64,000 bases of DNA from Cercophora sp. LCS_1 (Eukaryota; Ascomycota; Sordariomycetes; Sordariales; Lasiosphaeriaceae), in assembly GCA_036250225.1 (NCBI GenBank), contig JAPZLL010000010.1, forward strand, positions 124,001 to 188,000, written 5' to 3'. Of the stretch, positions 9,863 through 21,956 are shown one piece after another. Both the position numbers and the translations under genes were made by a program. The notes beneath the pieces are model-generated. The model searched no databases. It saw only the letters and a program-made list of their open reading frames with translations, and was not told the origin of the DNA. Each line of letters opens with the position of its first letter. Position 1 is the stretch's first letter.

Positions 9863-12847
9863 ATGGACAAACGACCTCAACATCAAAGCTACGAAGATGC
9901 CTTGGAGGAACGGGAAATCCGTGTCGTGACCTTGTCCCCCGGAAAATGGACCGAGCCCATTGAGTGCATCATCCGGCGTTTCCCCCTTGGACGGGACGAG
10001 TATCTATTGAGCAGCCCATACTCGACGCTTTCATACGCGTGGGGCTCGACCACCGCCACCGAGTTGATTTCTCTCAACGGCGACCCATGGCCGGTGACCA
10101 TCAATCTTTACAACGCGCTTCACTTCATCCGAGACCCCGAGAAGCCTGTCCGCTTGTGGATCGATGCGCTGGTGAGTCATTCTCGGTCCTTTCGGTTGCC
10201 AAGCAGCGTCCTGACAGTTTCAAAGTCCATCGACCAGCACAATGCAAAGGAGAGGGCGAGTCAAGTCCAGCTCATGCGGGACATCTACTTCAAGAGCTCT
10301 GAAGTAATCATCTACCTTGGGGATGGCAAAAACCACCGATCCAAGAAGGGCCGGCCCCAACCCCCGGATCACCCTCCAGCTGTGTTTTTTGGCGACGAAC
10401 GGGACGAACGCCACCTCGATGCCTTCAGCAAGGACCTCGGCGAGGAAAAGTTCACGGCCTCTAGCTTCCACGTCTTTTGTTTCCTTCGAATCCTTGGTAA
10501 TACCAAGAACGGAGACACTTCGTCCGCCCAGTTTGACAACATCGGTGCCCATGTGCTGGACGCGCTCGCTGAGAGCCTTCGCATGATGCTTCTCAGTCCT
10601 TGGTGGCAGCGCGTCTGGGTTGTGCAGGAATTGATTGTCCCCAGGCGGGCAGTTGTGCGCTATGGTGCTGTCGAAGCTCCGTGGGATATGCTTGTCGCTG
10701 CTGCCTCTTCCTCCTGGAACCCCTCAGTCATTGGGCCCGACAATGCCAAGGTTCTACGATATTTGTCCCGACACATCCAGCCGTTTGAACACCTACGAGC
10801 GCGATGGAGTCCCAAATCAGGGGTGCCGCTGCTCACGCTGTTGCAAGACTTTTGTGCGCGTCGGGCCACGGACGAGCGCGACAAGGTATATGGCCTGCTT
10901 GGCCTGACATCCGAAGGACAACGATCACTTATCCGCCCCAACTACACAGCATGGGCGAGAGACGTATACCGAGACGCGGCAGTTGCTCTCATCGGCCACA
11001 CGGGATCTCTCAGCCTTTGGACTGGCGACCTAGCGAGAAAGAGCACACACGGCCTCCAGAGCTGGGTACCGGACTGGGGTGCCATTTACGAGGAGGCCGA
11101 TCGTCGCCGGGCTCAAGTCGAGGGCGTGTACAATGCTTGCGGGTGGCAAAGGCCTACGCTCGTTACTTCCTGGACAGAGCACTTGGAGTTTGTGCGGTCA
11201 GGGATGAGAAAAACACTTGCCTGGCTACAAGAGGAAGGGCAGGAGTCGAGACGACTCCCGATAACGATGAGACGGGCGTTGCAAGAATACCGCAAGCATT
11301 TTTGCACGGGAAAACGGCTTGACACGCTCTCAGAGGTTATCAGGAAGCTCTTTCGACCTCTTGAACTGTCCTATAGGAAGGAAGTCACTTGGACCACAGC
11401 CTTGACTCTTTTCAATGAGCTTGCCAAGATATCAGCACCCGAGGTGTTGGAGGGCACGGTTTCGGGACTGAACGACTTCCTTGAATCGCAACTGCGGTTC
11501 GGTAAGCTGTGCCCAAGCTGCGCGACCATTCGGATGCCCTGTGCCGCTCATGCCGAGTTAGCTGTCAAGCCATTGGAAGATGCCGAGCTCCTCCGCAACG
11601 TCCTCAGAGACGCGGGAAGGCAATGTCTCAGGTATAACAAAGCCATTGTTGACGACCTGGCGTCAGGCGTGGAGCTTCTACGGACCATTGAGGAACTCTC
11701 CCTCCAAATCGAATCCCTCAGCAGAGGTGATGAGGTGCCTATCCCGGGCGGGGCAACTATTTTTGCTGACGGCACGATTGAGCGGTATCCTCATGAGGGA
11801 CCGCCGCTGAGGAAGCTCTTCGGTCGGTCAGTCATCTCATACGCGGCGCCTCTAGCACGCAAGAAAGAGGATACTTTCGACAATGGAGCATCCCTCTTCG
11901 CCCTTTTGTCATCCGGGAAGAAGAGCACGTCCCTCATCAGCGGAATGGCCGAAATGCGGCTGTCCTACGATGCACCCGAAACGGGTGCCAGCGCGAAGCC
12001 TTTTCCTCTGGATAAAGTCGAATCTGTCTTTCGCACCAGCACGGCGCGTGGAGGACTTGGAGCTGTTCTTGCGGTGGAAACTAGCATTCTACAAGGTGTT
12101 GTCCAGTCTGTTGGTGAGAGACTGATCACATGGTCCGATAAAGCATCTGCTTTTGAAACCTTGCGGGGCTGGTCTCGACTGGCCAAGCAAGACTTCGGAT
12201 ACCCTCGGCCTGTGGATACGGAGGGGGAAGACCCTGCGATTGTCGCGGCGCGTGCGCTTGTCGCTGACGCCATCTTTTTGCCGGATTCGGAGGCCATAAC
12301 CACGTTGCCTCTTGGCCAACGTGTCCGACGTCTGAAACCTGAAGATGATCCAATCCTAGCGCAGTGGGCCCTACGACTGCAACGGTTGCTTGGTGGTGGA
12401 TACGATATGGAATTTCCAGGCGAGGGTGAGATGAAGTGCCTGGACGAGGCTATCATACTGGCCACCGAGGGACGGGTTATGTTCACAGCCCCTGACGGTT
12501 TCCGAGGAGAAAAGCTAGGGCTTGGGCCGGCAAGCATGCGAACTGGAGACCAAGTTCATATCCTGCCTGGAGGGAGAACGCCGATCGTTCTTCGACCCCT
12601 CGATGGTGACATCCAGAATGTCTTTACCGTTGTCGGAGATTGCTACTTCGACGTTTGGGATCGATATTACAAAGAGGACGAGACAGTGCCTGGGGAATGC
12701 CCTGGATGGTTGCCGACCGAGCTGCTGGAATGGATTCCGGAGAAGCACGCGGAAGCTTGGGGCTGGAGCAAGGGGTATTCCCAGCAGCCTACGGTGAATC
12801 CTCTGTCCGCCCTTGGAGAAGCACGCGAGAGGATATTTCTTGTATGA
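9863..12847 (+). CDS. HET-domain protein, large (about 976 aa)
   Basis: Heterokaryon-incompatibility domain protein (PF06985), an allorecognition or cell-death signalling type in fungi. The HET domain spans about residues 50-300, with YSTLSYAWGS, a WIDAL block, ASQVQLMRDIYFKSSEVIIYLGD and WWQRVWVVQELIVPRR. The later block ATDERDKVYGLLGLT is also standard. An in-frame intron of 54 bp at 10172-10225 (GTGAGT..AAAG) lies inside the WIDA(L/I)CIN motif. Splicing gives WIDALSIDQ, with Ser where Cys is usual; without splicing the frame stays open with 18 extra residues. The C-terminal block GDCYFDV resembles the end of many HET proteins. The middle third is longer than in most family members, with no other domain recognised. 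No break is seen, so the gene looks functional. Confidence 0.85.
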   Translation: MDKRPQHQSYEDALEEREIRVVTLSPGKWTEPIECIIRRFPLGRDEYLLSSPYSTLSYAWGSTTATELISLNGDPWPVTINLYNALHFIRDPEKPVRLWIDALVSHSRSFRLPSSVLTVSKSIDQHNAKERASQVQLMRDIYFKSSEVIIYLGDGKNHRSKKGRPQPPDHPPAVFFGDERDERHLDAFSKDLGEEKFTASSFHVFCFLRILGNTKNGDTSSAQFDNIGAHVLDALAESLRMMLLSPWWQRVWVVQELIVPRRAVVRYGAVEAPWDMLVAAASSSWNPSVIGPDNAKVLRYLSRHIQPFEHLRARWSPKSGVPLLTLLQDFCARRATDERDKVYGLLGLTSEGQRSLIRPNYTAWARDVYRDAAVALIGHTGSLSLWTGDLARKSTHGLQSWVPDWGAIYEEADRRRAQVEGVYNACGWQRPTLVTSWTEHLEFVRSGMRKTLAWLQEEGQESRRLPITMRRALQEYRKHFCTGKRLDTLSEVIRKLFRPLELSYRKEVTWTTALTLFNELAKISAPEVLEGTVSGLNDFLESQLRFGKLCPSCATIRMPCAAHAELAVKPLEDAELLRNVLRDAGRQCLRYNKAIVDDLASGVELLRTIEELSLQIESLSRGDEVPIPGGATIFADGTIERYPHEGPPLRKLFGRSVISYAAPLARKKEDTFDNGASLFALLSSGKKSTSLISGMAEMRLSYDAPETGASAKPFPLDKVESVFRTSTARGGLGAVLAVETSILQGVVQSVGERLITWSDKASAFETLRGWSRLAKQDFGYPRPVDTEGEDPAIVAARALVADAIFLPDSEAITTLPLGQRVRRLKPEDDPILAQWALRLQRLLGGGYDMEFPGEGEMKCLDEAIILATEGRVMFTAPDGFRGEKLGLGPASMRTGDQVHILPGGRTPIVLRPLDGDIQNVFTVVGDCYFDVWDRYYKEDETVPGECPGWLPTELLEWIPEKHAEAWGWSKGYSQQPTVNPLSALGEARERIFLV

Positions 12848-13646
12848 GCGAGTGTATGGGTTGAATGCTACTGAGGACGAGAGCTTCAAGTTTCCTGCGG
12901 AACAAATGCGCATCGCACCCTATCCCGTATCACTGTGCGAGAAATCAATTGCGAAGAGTCCCCTTGGTTGGCCATTCCCAGCTGTCCCGCTTTCTCACCG
13001 CCGACGTCGACTGGCCCCTCACGAGCTCGTCTGACGTCGCATTTCTGCCACTCGGTTGAGCACCCGTACCAATACGACACAAGGTGAGCCTTGAAACCGT
13101 CCTTGTTCCCATTAGCTGATATCATATAGCTGACGGCCTGATACCTGGACCTCAAAGGTGGCCCCGGTTCGTTCAAAATGCGCGCTTTACCTTGCCCCTC
13201 CTGCCACAACTACATCTTCCTCCCCGCTGAAGTGGCAGACCACAACCGCAGGGTAAAGCGTGTCGTGTGGATCTTCATCTCGATATACCTTTTATGGAGA
13301 GCCACCCGAGCACTTTCCGATGTTCATCACTCATCATGGCGGCGAGAAACCCTGTGTGTGACGGCTTCCACGAGAGGGAGTGTCTGACTGCCCGTGTATG
13401 CAAGACACTTGAAATGGATAGGGTACTACTTTGTTGAAAATAATCCTTGCTATGGTTGTGGTGTTTTTCATGATGGACTATGCGTGGGACTTTGACTCGT
13501 TGCCCTGGAAGTTTTTGAGGAGTGGGAAGGATTTCGTCTTCATATAGCTTAATTGTAGTTAGATATTTTGTTCCTATTACAGTTACCCTTGTATTGGCAG
13601 CAATTGTCATTTTTTTTTAAAAAAAAAAATTTTTAACAAAAAAAGT
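12848..13646. other. convergent intergenic region with poly(dT)/poly(dA) tract
   Basis: About 800 bp between the 3' ends of the HET gene and the Clr5-ankyrin gene. No gene is seen. At about 13610-13634 a run of nine T, eleven A and five T lies just beyond the ankyrin gene stop, probably part of its 3' end region. Confidence 0.5.
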
Positions 13647-16600
13647 TTAGTTTATTAGCGTATCCTCAATCCAGTAGCAGACGGCAAGCGCCAATGCTTC
13701 ACCCTCAGTCAGGCACACTACTCGGCTCACCCCATGTGCATTCCCATTAGGTTGGATTGCAAACACAAGCGTGCAAGGTAAAGATAAAGACGGCTGGTAG
13801 AAAACTGATGGACGCAAAACAAACAGCCCGTACCCCTGTTCCCTCCCTCTAAGACGCTGTAGATACACTCTGCTTCTATTCCAAATCTCTGTCTTTCCCT
13901 CGTCAACGCTGTCGGCCTGAAAAAAATCCATCCAATCCACAGTCTCCGGTGCATCGGAAAAATTGAAACCCGTGGCTTGCTGTAGCTCTGCCGGAGCCCC
14001 GGCCTCGTTGACAATGCTGAGCTCAGAATATCTATCGGCGACGGAGAAGTCCACCTCTCCATAGTTGTTCTGACCTTGGCTGTCACCAATCATACCAATG
14101 TCACCAAAATCCCACAACCCCATGTCGGGATGGGGGTTTGCCGAGATCCCACCGATTCTGCCTCCCAGTTCCGTGTCTGATGCAGGACATGTAAGCGGAT
14201 TGCCACCGATATTGACATATTGGCTGCCATCCGCCCACAGACATTCCACACTTTGGGTATACCCCTCTGTAATGCTTCCATTGAGGTCCCACGGCTCTCC
14301 AGTAAAGTATACCGTTGGCATCTTGCAATCCAGGTTGTCTCCCCGTACTATGAGCTCTCGAGCCGTCGATCCTGCCCGCTGCTCTTCTGAATAATGGGAC
14401 CGAGATTGGAGTTGGTCTCTTTGTGGGGAACGAGGGTCGGCGGATGCGTCCGCCTCGGGCTCTTCGGGGTCTTGGTAGCCAGGCTGCTCTGATCGCCCTC
14501 GTTGTTGCGATCCGGACAAAGACTCTTCCTCATCGGCGGAATCATCGTTCGAGTCCAGAGAGGACCTGTTAGAGTTACTCCAGGTGCTGTCCACACCTGT
14601 TTCGTCGGGATCGTTCGGGTCATCCACATCAATCCGCCGCTGACGCACAGAGGCGATGTATTCGGCCAAAGCATGATGACCTTCCGCAACCGCCAAATCC
14701 ACTGCCTTGCGGCACTGCTTGGTGTAACGGCCCCTGAGACGTGCTCCCTCCTCGAGGAGGAAGTGTACCATTTCAAGACGGCCATGTTACGCAGCACCTT
14801 GGAGGGCCGTTCGACCCCCGAATGGGGATCCCGCCGCGTTGACATCGGCCCCCGATCGAACCAACTTGCGTGCGATTTCCAGATAGCCCCCAATCGCCGC
14901 AAACTGAAGTGCTGTACCGCCATCAAAACAGTCAGGCATGCCGTTGGGGTCAGCATGTGCATCCAGGAGGATGTCGACGAGCTGTAGATGTCCAATTTCT
15001 GCGGCCCTCTGGAGCGCACTCCTCGCGCTAAAGTATCCGCAAGCTTTATCTGCAGGTTCATTGACGTTTGCACCGGCCTTAATGAGATTGACGACGAGTT
15101 CTACATTCCCGACGTGGACTGCGGCGGCCAACCCCGATGTGAACGAAATGAGCGGTTCCATCCAGGGACTTGCCTCTTCATTGAGAGACGCGCCTGCTTG
15201 TCGCAGAGCTTGAACTCTGTCTGGATTCGACTTGACAATTGCTTCCGTGAGCGCGACGCCCAATTGTCGCGGGCTCCATTCCACCGCGTGAAGAAGCAAC
15301 TGGAAGGCACGGGGGGAGGCAAAGCTCACCGCTCCTAGAAGGGCACCGGGACCCTGAACGCCGGGTTGAATATCAGCCGGGCCGTAGGATGGGGGAAGGG
15401 ATGAGAGAAGAGCTTCAAGGACTTCCTGGCCTCGCCTCATGCCCGACATAAGGGTCCGAGGGCCAAATCGCGCTCCCCGCTCGACAAGGTCTCTCAGTTG
15501 GAACGGAGAGGCCTGACAGTCGACTGCAATGTAGAGGATTGTATCATACGGGCTCCTCTTTGCATCTGGGCTGCGTGAAAAATCGATATCGTCCCGATAC
15601 GGCATGAGTTGGCGAAGCACTGGCTCACTGTGCTCCCCGCACGCTCTCGCAAATATCTCTGCACCGTTCGAACGCAGCACACCTACCAAGAGACCAACCT
15701 CGCCCAGAAATTTGACCAGATCCGGGTGGCCGATGCGAGTTGGTCGGCCTGGATCAACAAGTCCTTCGTTGTAGAGAAATCGAGCCATGTCAAGCATTCC
15801 TCGCTCGATGCAGACGCGAAGAGCTGTCTCGTCGACCCCGAGATCCAGCAGTTTCTCGGGAGCCCCGTGGGATAAGAAGAACAGGACGAGATCTCGATTG
15901 TTGCAACGAGTTGCTTCGAGTACGGCATGATCCAATCGGGCACCCTTGGAAACTAAGACATCGACCAGTTCCATGTCTAACTTGCCGTGTCGACGCATCA
16001 AGGCCGTGAGCAGAGTGACGCCTCTACAGGCTAACCCTGACCCAATTCTCTCTGCGGTGGGGACATCAGCCCCGGCTGCAAGGATCTGCCGGACGAGATC
16101 ATCCGGTCCCTGATGGCGTGCCATAAGCAAGGGACATACATGTGCAACTTCGTCGGCAGGGTCAGGCTGCTTGTTGATATCCAGACCAGGCTGTAGAAGC
16201 AATAGCTGAACAATTTCCACGTCTTCGAGCTCAATGGCAACACTGAGAGCTGTTGCTGACGGGTGGTAGTCGTCGAACCAGCGGTCATAGACGGTTGCAG
16301 ATTCCCTGCAAGGAAAGCGCTCAACGTAGTCCTCACAATGGGCACTTCGGATCTCGTTAACGTCGGCACCCCGCTCGGTCAGCAAGCGTACGATGTCTCT
16401 GTGGCCTAGTCGGATAGCAAGAGCAATGGGTGACTCGCGGTAGCCGTTCCTGGTCAATTTGGAATTGTTGACATCTGCACCTGCATCCAGTATCTTCTCC
16501 ACGGTCTCGAGATCCCCGGCCTTAATTGCGCATTGGATTGTCAAATGGGAGGGACGAGCTCCTTCCCGTACCAACAGGTCAACAACGGCCATGTGTCCTT

Positions 16601-17961
16601 GGGCTCTTAGAGCAACGTCCAGTGGACTGTGTCGCGGTAGGGAGAAGCTTTTGTGCCGAAAGTTGGGGTCCGCACCAGCATTGAGAAGGACACTGACCAT
16701 ACCGAGAGACTCCTTGATGTCATCCATTGATGCAGCGAACTCCAGGGGAGTTGTCGCCAGTAATGGAATCACTGTATTGACCTCGACCCCAGTGTTCACC
16801 AAAAGCCGAACTAACGGTAAGTCTCCTGCCACCAGCGCACTGATAAAAAGTCTTTGTCTGATAGCTCTCGGGACGGGACCCATCGCTAACAAGCTTTCGA
16901 AGTGGATGAGACCATCATGTCCAAGTTGGTGGAAGAGCTCAATGGTCCGACTATCCTGGTCATCCAAGAAGTTGTTGGCAAAAAGGAACAGGTGTACCAT
17001 GACTTCCTCGGAGGACCAAGTCTTTGTTCCATTACATATTGCCCTTGCGATTTCAACATGCTGGCCCTCAATCGCCTCGGGCATGATTGTCGTGAGGCGC
17101 ACAACGGTCGAGTCGAAGGTAATTTCTCCTGGTTTTTGCACGGAAGTTCTGTGATTGACCCTGTGAACGATATCCAAGTCTGTCACCGACATAGTCTCTG
17201 CTGGAATTCGAGAGACATGGGAAGCCGCAGGTCCTAGAAAGCCCGTCGTGGCGGTTGGTTTCACTGCCGTCACTTGATAAGAAGATTGGGCAGTGGTCAG
17301 CGTCGGGCTTTTTTTCCTCCTTTAGAACTCTTACGTGACATGAAACCCTCCGGCGGTAATGAATTCAAAAATGTGAACCACGGGCTTTCTTTGGACCAAG
17401 ACCTGAATTTGAGCCGAGCCGACAGCACAGGGCAGGGCGTGCGGACGAGAACGCCGCTGGGTAGCGGAAGAGAGGAAATCGGGACTATTTTGAGTCAGCG
17501 ATATCCTAGTCTTACAGCCTGGGACGGCATCTCAAAACAGAGCGGAGAGCCACGCACCAGCACCATGCCTAAGGCCGATCACTTTCGCTGTTGAGATATG
17601 GCGACGTAGTTGTTTTTTTACCCGGTCTTCTGAAAGCCGCTTGTTTGCAACGATGATACTTGTTTGCTTCCCGCAGAGTTGCCGTTGAGTGTATACATCG
17701 CTGATGGCACTCCATCCCGTAACATACTTTCGCATTCCCCACGCACGTAGCTGCCTCTCGTACGTTGGTTTGCTACGCGGACGCAGACAGTTGTCAGCGG
17801 CAATTTCGGCATAGTACACGTGCCATGGGATCAACTCACGAGGCATGGAAATCTCTTGTGCATCTCATATGCTCGATAACGTCGCTCAGCTGGCGGTTTT
17901 CATGGATGAAGAGCCGCTCAATCTCGTTTCGATGGATTTCCCATTCCTTCTTTTTGGGCAT
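13647..17961 (-). pseudogene. Clr5-domain ankyrin-repeat protein interrupted by an in-frame TAA
   Basis: Four exons: 17961-17840, 17772-17558, 17484-17335 and 17272-13647. The N-terminus is a Clr5 domain (PF14420), starting MPKKKEWEIHRNEIERLF; after the first intron it continues SKPTYERQLRAWGMRKYV. Splice phases all agree. Exon 4 encodes many ankyrin repeats, such as HSPLDVALRAQGHMAVVDLL and TALQFAAIGGYLEIARKLV, then an acidic Ser/Asp-rich C-terminal tail. A single TAA at 14787-14789 falls inside a repeat that reads TALQGAA-stop-HGRLEMVHFLLEEGA, where Glu or Gln is expected. The same frame stays open for 379 more codons. The product therefore stops at about 990 aa instead of about 1369. It could be a recent nonsense allele, a recoded stop or a base-call error. 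The shortened protein keeps Clr5 and most repeats, so it may still act. Confidence 0.8.
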
Positions 17962-19973
17962 TGTTGGTTCTGGGACTAGGATTTGGGGCGAAGGGTTAAG
18001 GTATGTCTGGGTTTGCTGTGAATGTCGGTCGTTCGTCGTGTTGGATGGCCTGGGTAGAGAAACGATGGGAAAAAGAGGGGAGCGGGAAACGGGCGTCGTT
18101 CACATCCCAGCCACAGACCCCAGTCAACTTGATTGGCAGATATTCCGCACTGCCCATTCGCCCTTGGACAAACCATCAATGCATGATTGGCCCGCCCCAA
18201 AGAACTGCTCCCGTGGGGTTGGTCACAAGCCAAACCATCAATCCCCGAATGGGCAGAAACCAAACCATCAACTCCACGACCGGGTGTTGTCTTTGCTCCC
18301 AACCCAAAAGAATTATTAATTATCATGGCTCTTCACCTCCTGAACAAATGTTACTTTGCTCGACGTAAAATATACACCAATGGTCAGCATGTCTGAGGTG
18401 AACGCCGAAACTATTGTTGCTATTTTGGGAGTCCTCATCGCTCTCCCAACTTCACTCCTGGCCCTTTTCGGCTGCCTTCAACGGCGTCGTCGCGATCAGC
18501 GGCCACTGGGCTCCCAAAACGATGGTAGGCACTCCAACCAACACCAAATTTATCGATAAAACCAGAGAGGATCTAATCGACGTTCCTTCAGTGGAGCACG
18601 CAACCCAGACCTCCGTCCTCGCATCTCATGGGTGCCATTGCGTCCAGAAACTTGTCCACGGCCTCATTCCGAACGCACTCGCCGCCGCCCAGGCACTTCA
18701 CGAAGACGACGACGCAGGAATACGCATGGCACAAGTTGTTTTCACCTGGAAAAAAGCCAGACGGGCTTGAGACTGGCGGCGTACCAGGGGAGCTGCAAGC
18801 GGTGACACAAGAAAGAAGATGTGTGTGGGATTAAGAGCAGATCGTCGTTGAGATAGACGTTACTTGACTTGAACATGTACAAAGACGCATTTGGATACCT
18901 GACCTAGCGGCTGTTGGAGTCTTCTCAGTCTCCATTTCATGCATCAAGAACCCACTCCCCAGTACCGAGCCTTCACCATAACCATTGCCTTTCGTTTACC
19001 TAGAAATAACACGCTATGCCTGTCGTCGGCGCGTATGTGATGTGTCCAGTCAGCTCCTCCGTTTCTCCGACATGTTGCCAGGCTGTCGGGACCATCTTTT
19101 CCGTCTCCCAGAGACGGGGCAGGGTCTGTGGAGACGAGTGATCCATGGTGTCGGCCTTTCGGGCAAGCGTCAGGACGTGAGCAACCAGGTCCCCGGGCCT
19201 CGCAACAAGTGGATACCTCACATGCACTTGCACAGTTCGAGGCACGAACACGCTGACAGGATCAACAGATACCCCGCCCCGGCAGATCGTCGCCTCCTCG
19301 CGTCACTTGACTCGCATCCTCGAAATCAGCCAACCAATCGCAGGCCGCGACACCACCCAGATTCCCTGTTACACGGATGCGGCCAGGTATCTGACCCCGC
19401 TGGGTGTCCTCCCCGGATTCGAGCTCGGACGGCGTCTCACTTCTCACTGGAGGGGAAACACGATATGCAAGACCGTTGGGGCGGGTGGTGGGGTCCCCAC
19501 CATGTCATCTGGAGATGCGCGCCTCGGGAAGTTGTGCCTTGAGCCTCAAAACGGCATTGGTGGCATTCGAGGGCACAATTGCCTGAAATGTGGGCGGGCC
19601 GTTGCAGGGGAGTCTAGGCGCGCCTATCACGGACGCGGCAGGCTCGCAGTCGGGCCGGGTTGGCTGCACGGCCAAGGTGGGGTGCGATCGGGAATATTCG
19701 AGGAAATAGATTGGCGATTGAATTAGGCAAGTTGAGGGACCGCAACATTGCAGGCCGAGATGCAAGCTTAAAGGGCAGGTATGGAAGGAACGTAACACGA
19801 GTGCCACCCAGCGCTCCTGCCCCGTCAGAGCTCCTGCCGCCGTCGAGCTCCTGCCTCTGCTTCCATCTCATCTCGTCTCCGCTGCCGCTCACCAACTGCT
19901 CTTTCCCCAGACACCGCCAACGCCGAGCGGGCAGTGACACCACCAACACCTTGCATCAACAACTGCAGCCAAC
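17962..19973. other. 2-kb intergenic region with weak coding-like stretches
   Basis: This lies between the divergent Clr5-ankyrin and MFS genes. Two stretches look mildly coding but are not recognised. One is a small frame at 18380-18559 with one hydrophobic segment (ETIVAILGVLIALPTSLLAL) followed by RRRRDQR. The other is an open frame from about 19180 to 19726 on the + strand that includes RILEISQPIAGRDTTQIPCY. Neither has a clear start, partner exon or family. The remainder is promoter-like sequence. Confidence 0.4.
18170..18271. repeat. three AAACCATCAA direct repeats
   Basis: The decamer AAACCATCAA occurs at about 18171, 18232 and 18262, all in the same orientation, some 200-310 bp upstream of the Clr5-ankyrin start. 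The copies lie within promoter distance. They could be binding sites or leftover tandem duplication; the flanks differ. Confidence 0.5.
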
Positions 19974-21708
19974 ATGAGCAACCCCGTCGACGCGAAAGCG
20001 CCTGGCGGCGATGCCGCTGAGGTCGAAAAGGCGCCAGCGCACACGCATGTCGACAACAGCGCCGATCTCGACGAAAAGGCAAAGCTCGCCGAGTACAAGG
20101 CAGGCGCCATTGAGGCCGAGAATGCCGAGCTCAACATGGGCGTGCTCGAGGCCGTCAGACTCTACCCGATGGCGAGTTTCTGGGCGTTCGTCATGTCGAC
20201 CACCATCATCATGGAGTCGTACTGTGTGTTCCTCATGGGCGCCTTTGTCGCCATGGACCAGTTCAAGAAGGAATATGGTGTCGACGACAAATACGGCGAG
20301 CGGCAGATCGAGTCCTCGTGGCAATCTGCGCTCCAGGCGAGTGGTCCCCTCGGCGCCATCATTGGCGTCTGTCTCGCCGGTCCCATCACCAGCCGCATCG
20401 GATACCGCTGGGCCACCATTCTCGGTCTGATGCTTCTGAACGCCTTCATCTTCGTCTTCTACTTCGCCAATTCGCTTCCCATCATGTTCCTGAGCCAGAT
20501 TCTCGAGGGAATCCCGTGGGGTATCTTCATCGCCAACGCGCCCGCCTACTGCAGCGAGATTGTACCCATCAAGCTTCGAGCTCCCGCAACCCAAATGCTC
20601 CAGATGTTCTGGGCGATTGGTGCCATCATTGTCGGCGGTGTTTGCTACGTGTACGAGGGCAAGCTCGAGTCATCCGCTTATAGGATTCCGATTGCGCTTC
20701 AATGGATGTTCCCGACGCCTCTGGCGATTCTCCTCTTCATCGCTCCCGAGTCGCCCTGGTGGCTCGTTCGAAAGGGACGCCTTGAGGAGGCCGCAGTGTC
20801 CGTCCGACGCCTTGGGCGCGCATCTGTGCTGACCAACCCGGAGGAATCCGTCGCCATGATGCGCCGGACCATTGAGCTTGAGAAGACAGAGAAGGAGCCC
20901 AGCATTCTGGAGCTGTTCCGCGGCACCGACTTGTATCGCACCCTCATCGTGTGTGGTGTGTACGCGGCCCAGAACTTGACGGGCAATCTGATTGCCAACC
21001 AGGCCGTCTACTTCTTCAGACGTGAGTTTAGCGGACCTTGTTGACCTGCATACTTGAACTAACGCGAGGAACAGAGGCTGGCATGGATTCGAACACCGCT
21101 TTTGCTCTTGGTCTTATCACCTCGGCTCTGCAAACCGTCTTTGTCATGCTCTCCTGGATCCTGACTACATATCTCGGCCGCCGAACAATCTACGTCTGGG
21201 GCTCGTTGATCAACGTGTGCTTCCTCGTCGCTCTTGGCATCGCGGGTTCCGTCGGCAAATCGAACGCGGCTTCGTTGGCCCAGGCCTCTCTCGGTCTTAT
21301 TGTATCGGTCGGCTTCACCCTGGGGCCCGCACCCGCTTCGTGGGTCATCATCGGAGAAACGTCGGCCATTCGTCTTCGCCCTCTGACGACTGGTATTGGC
21401 CGTGGCGCATATTACGTCGTCAACATTCCTTGCATCTTCCTTGCAACCTACATGCTCAACCCCACGGTGCGTTTTTCCTCGCTTTGCGAAAAAAGAACCT
21501 TGCTGACAGCATTTCACAGGGCGTTGATCTTGGTGGAAAGTGCGGCTACGTCTGGGGTGCAACTGGGTTCGTGTGCTTCCTCGCGGCGTGGATCTGGCTT
21601 CCCGAGATGAAGGGCCGATCATATCGCGAGATCGACATTCTGTTCAAGCGTCGCGTGCCGGCTCGCAAGTGGAAGGAAACCGTTGTCGATATCAACGACG
21701 ATGAGTAG
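19974..21708 (+). CDS. MFS sugar transporter, maltose/alpha-glucoside permease type
   Basis: A 542-aa plasma-membrane sugar:H+ symporter of the major facilitator superfamily. Exons are 19974-21021, 21075-21466 and 21520-21708, with two 53-bp introns and consistent phases. About twelve hydrophobic segments are present. Family motifs include the PESPWWLVRKGR block after TM6, an acidic cytosolic loop, YLGRRTIYVWG after TM8 and PEMKGRSYREID after TM12. The N-terminal cytosolic tail of about 55 residues is charged. The similarity I recognise is to the MAL-type fungal permeases, but the substrate is an inference. The gene looks intact. Confidence 0.85.
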
Positions 21709-21956
21709 ATATCCTGGGACAAGTCGAAGCAGGCGCGCGAGTCCTTGTTGCAGCAATCCCTGCAAGCAAGGAACAGGGTAGCAGGATAGCACCAGTGGGC
21801 GCAATGCCGGTAGCGAGCTAAGGAAAAACTTGACACATTTGAGTTGAGTTGAGATTAGATTAAAAAAGCTGAGGGGAGTAAACATGCCATGCCGTTGGGT
21901 TGAGAGACTCCACTGTCAACCCCCGATTCCTTCCTCCCTTTCCTTCGTAGAAGCGT

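Noticed and set aside
10804..11322. Alternative frame inside the HET gene
   Set aside because: The HET frame is continuous through this part with recognisable family blocks.
13610..13634. T/A homopolymer palindrome as a bacterial-style terminator
   Set aside because: The DNA is fungal; the tract is better read as a 3' UTR or nucleosome-poor poly(dA:dT) element.
19956..20594. 212-codon antisense frame over the MFS gene
   Set aside because: Shadow of the transporter coding sequence; its residues follow the opposite strand's codon pattern.
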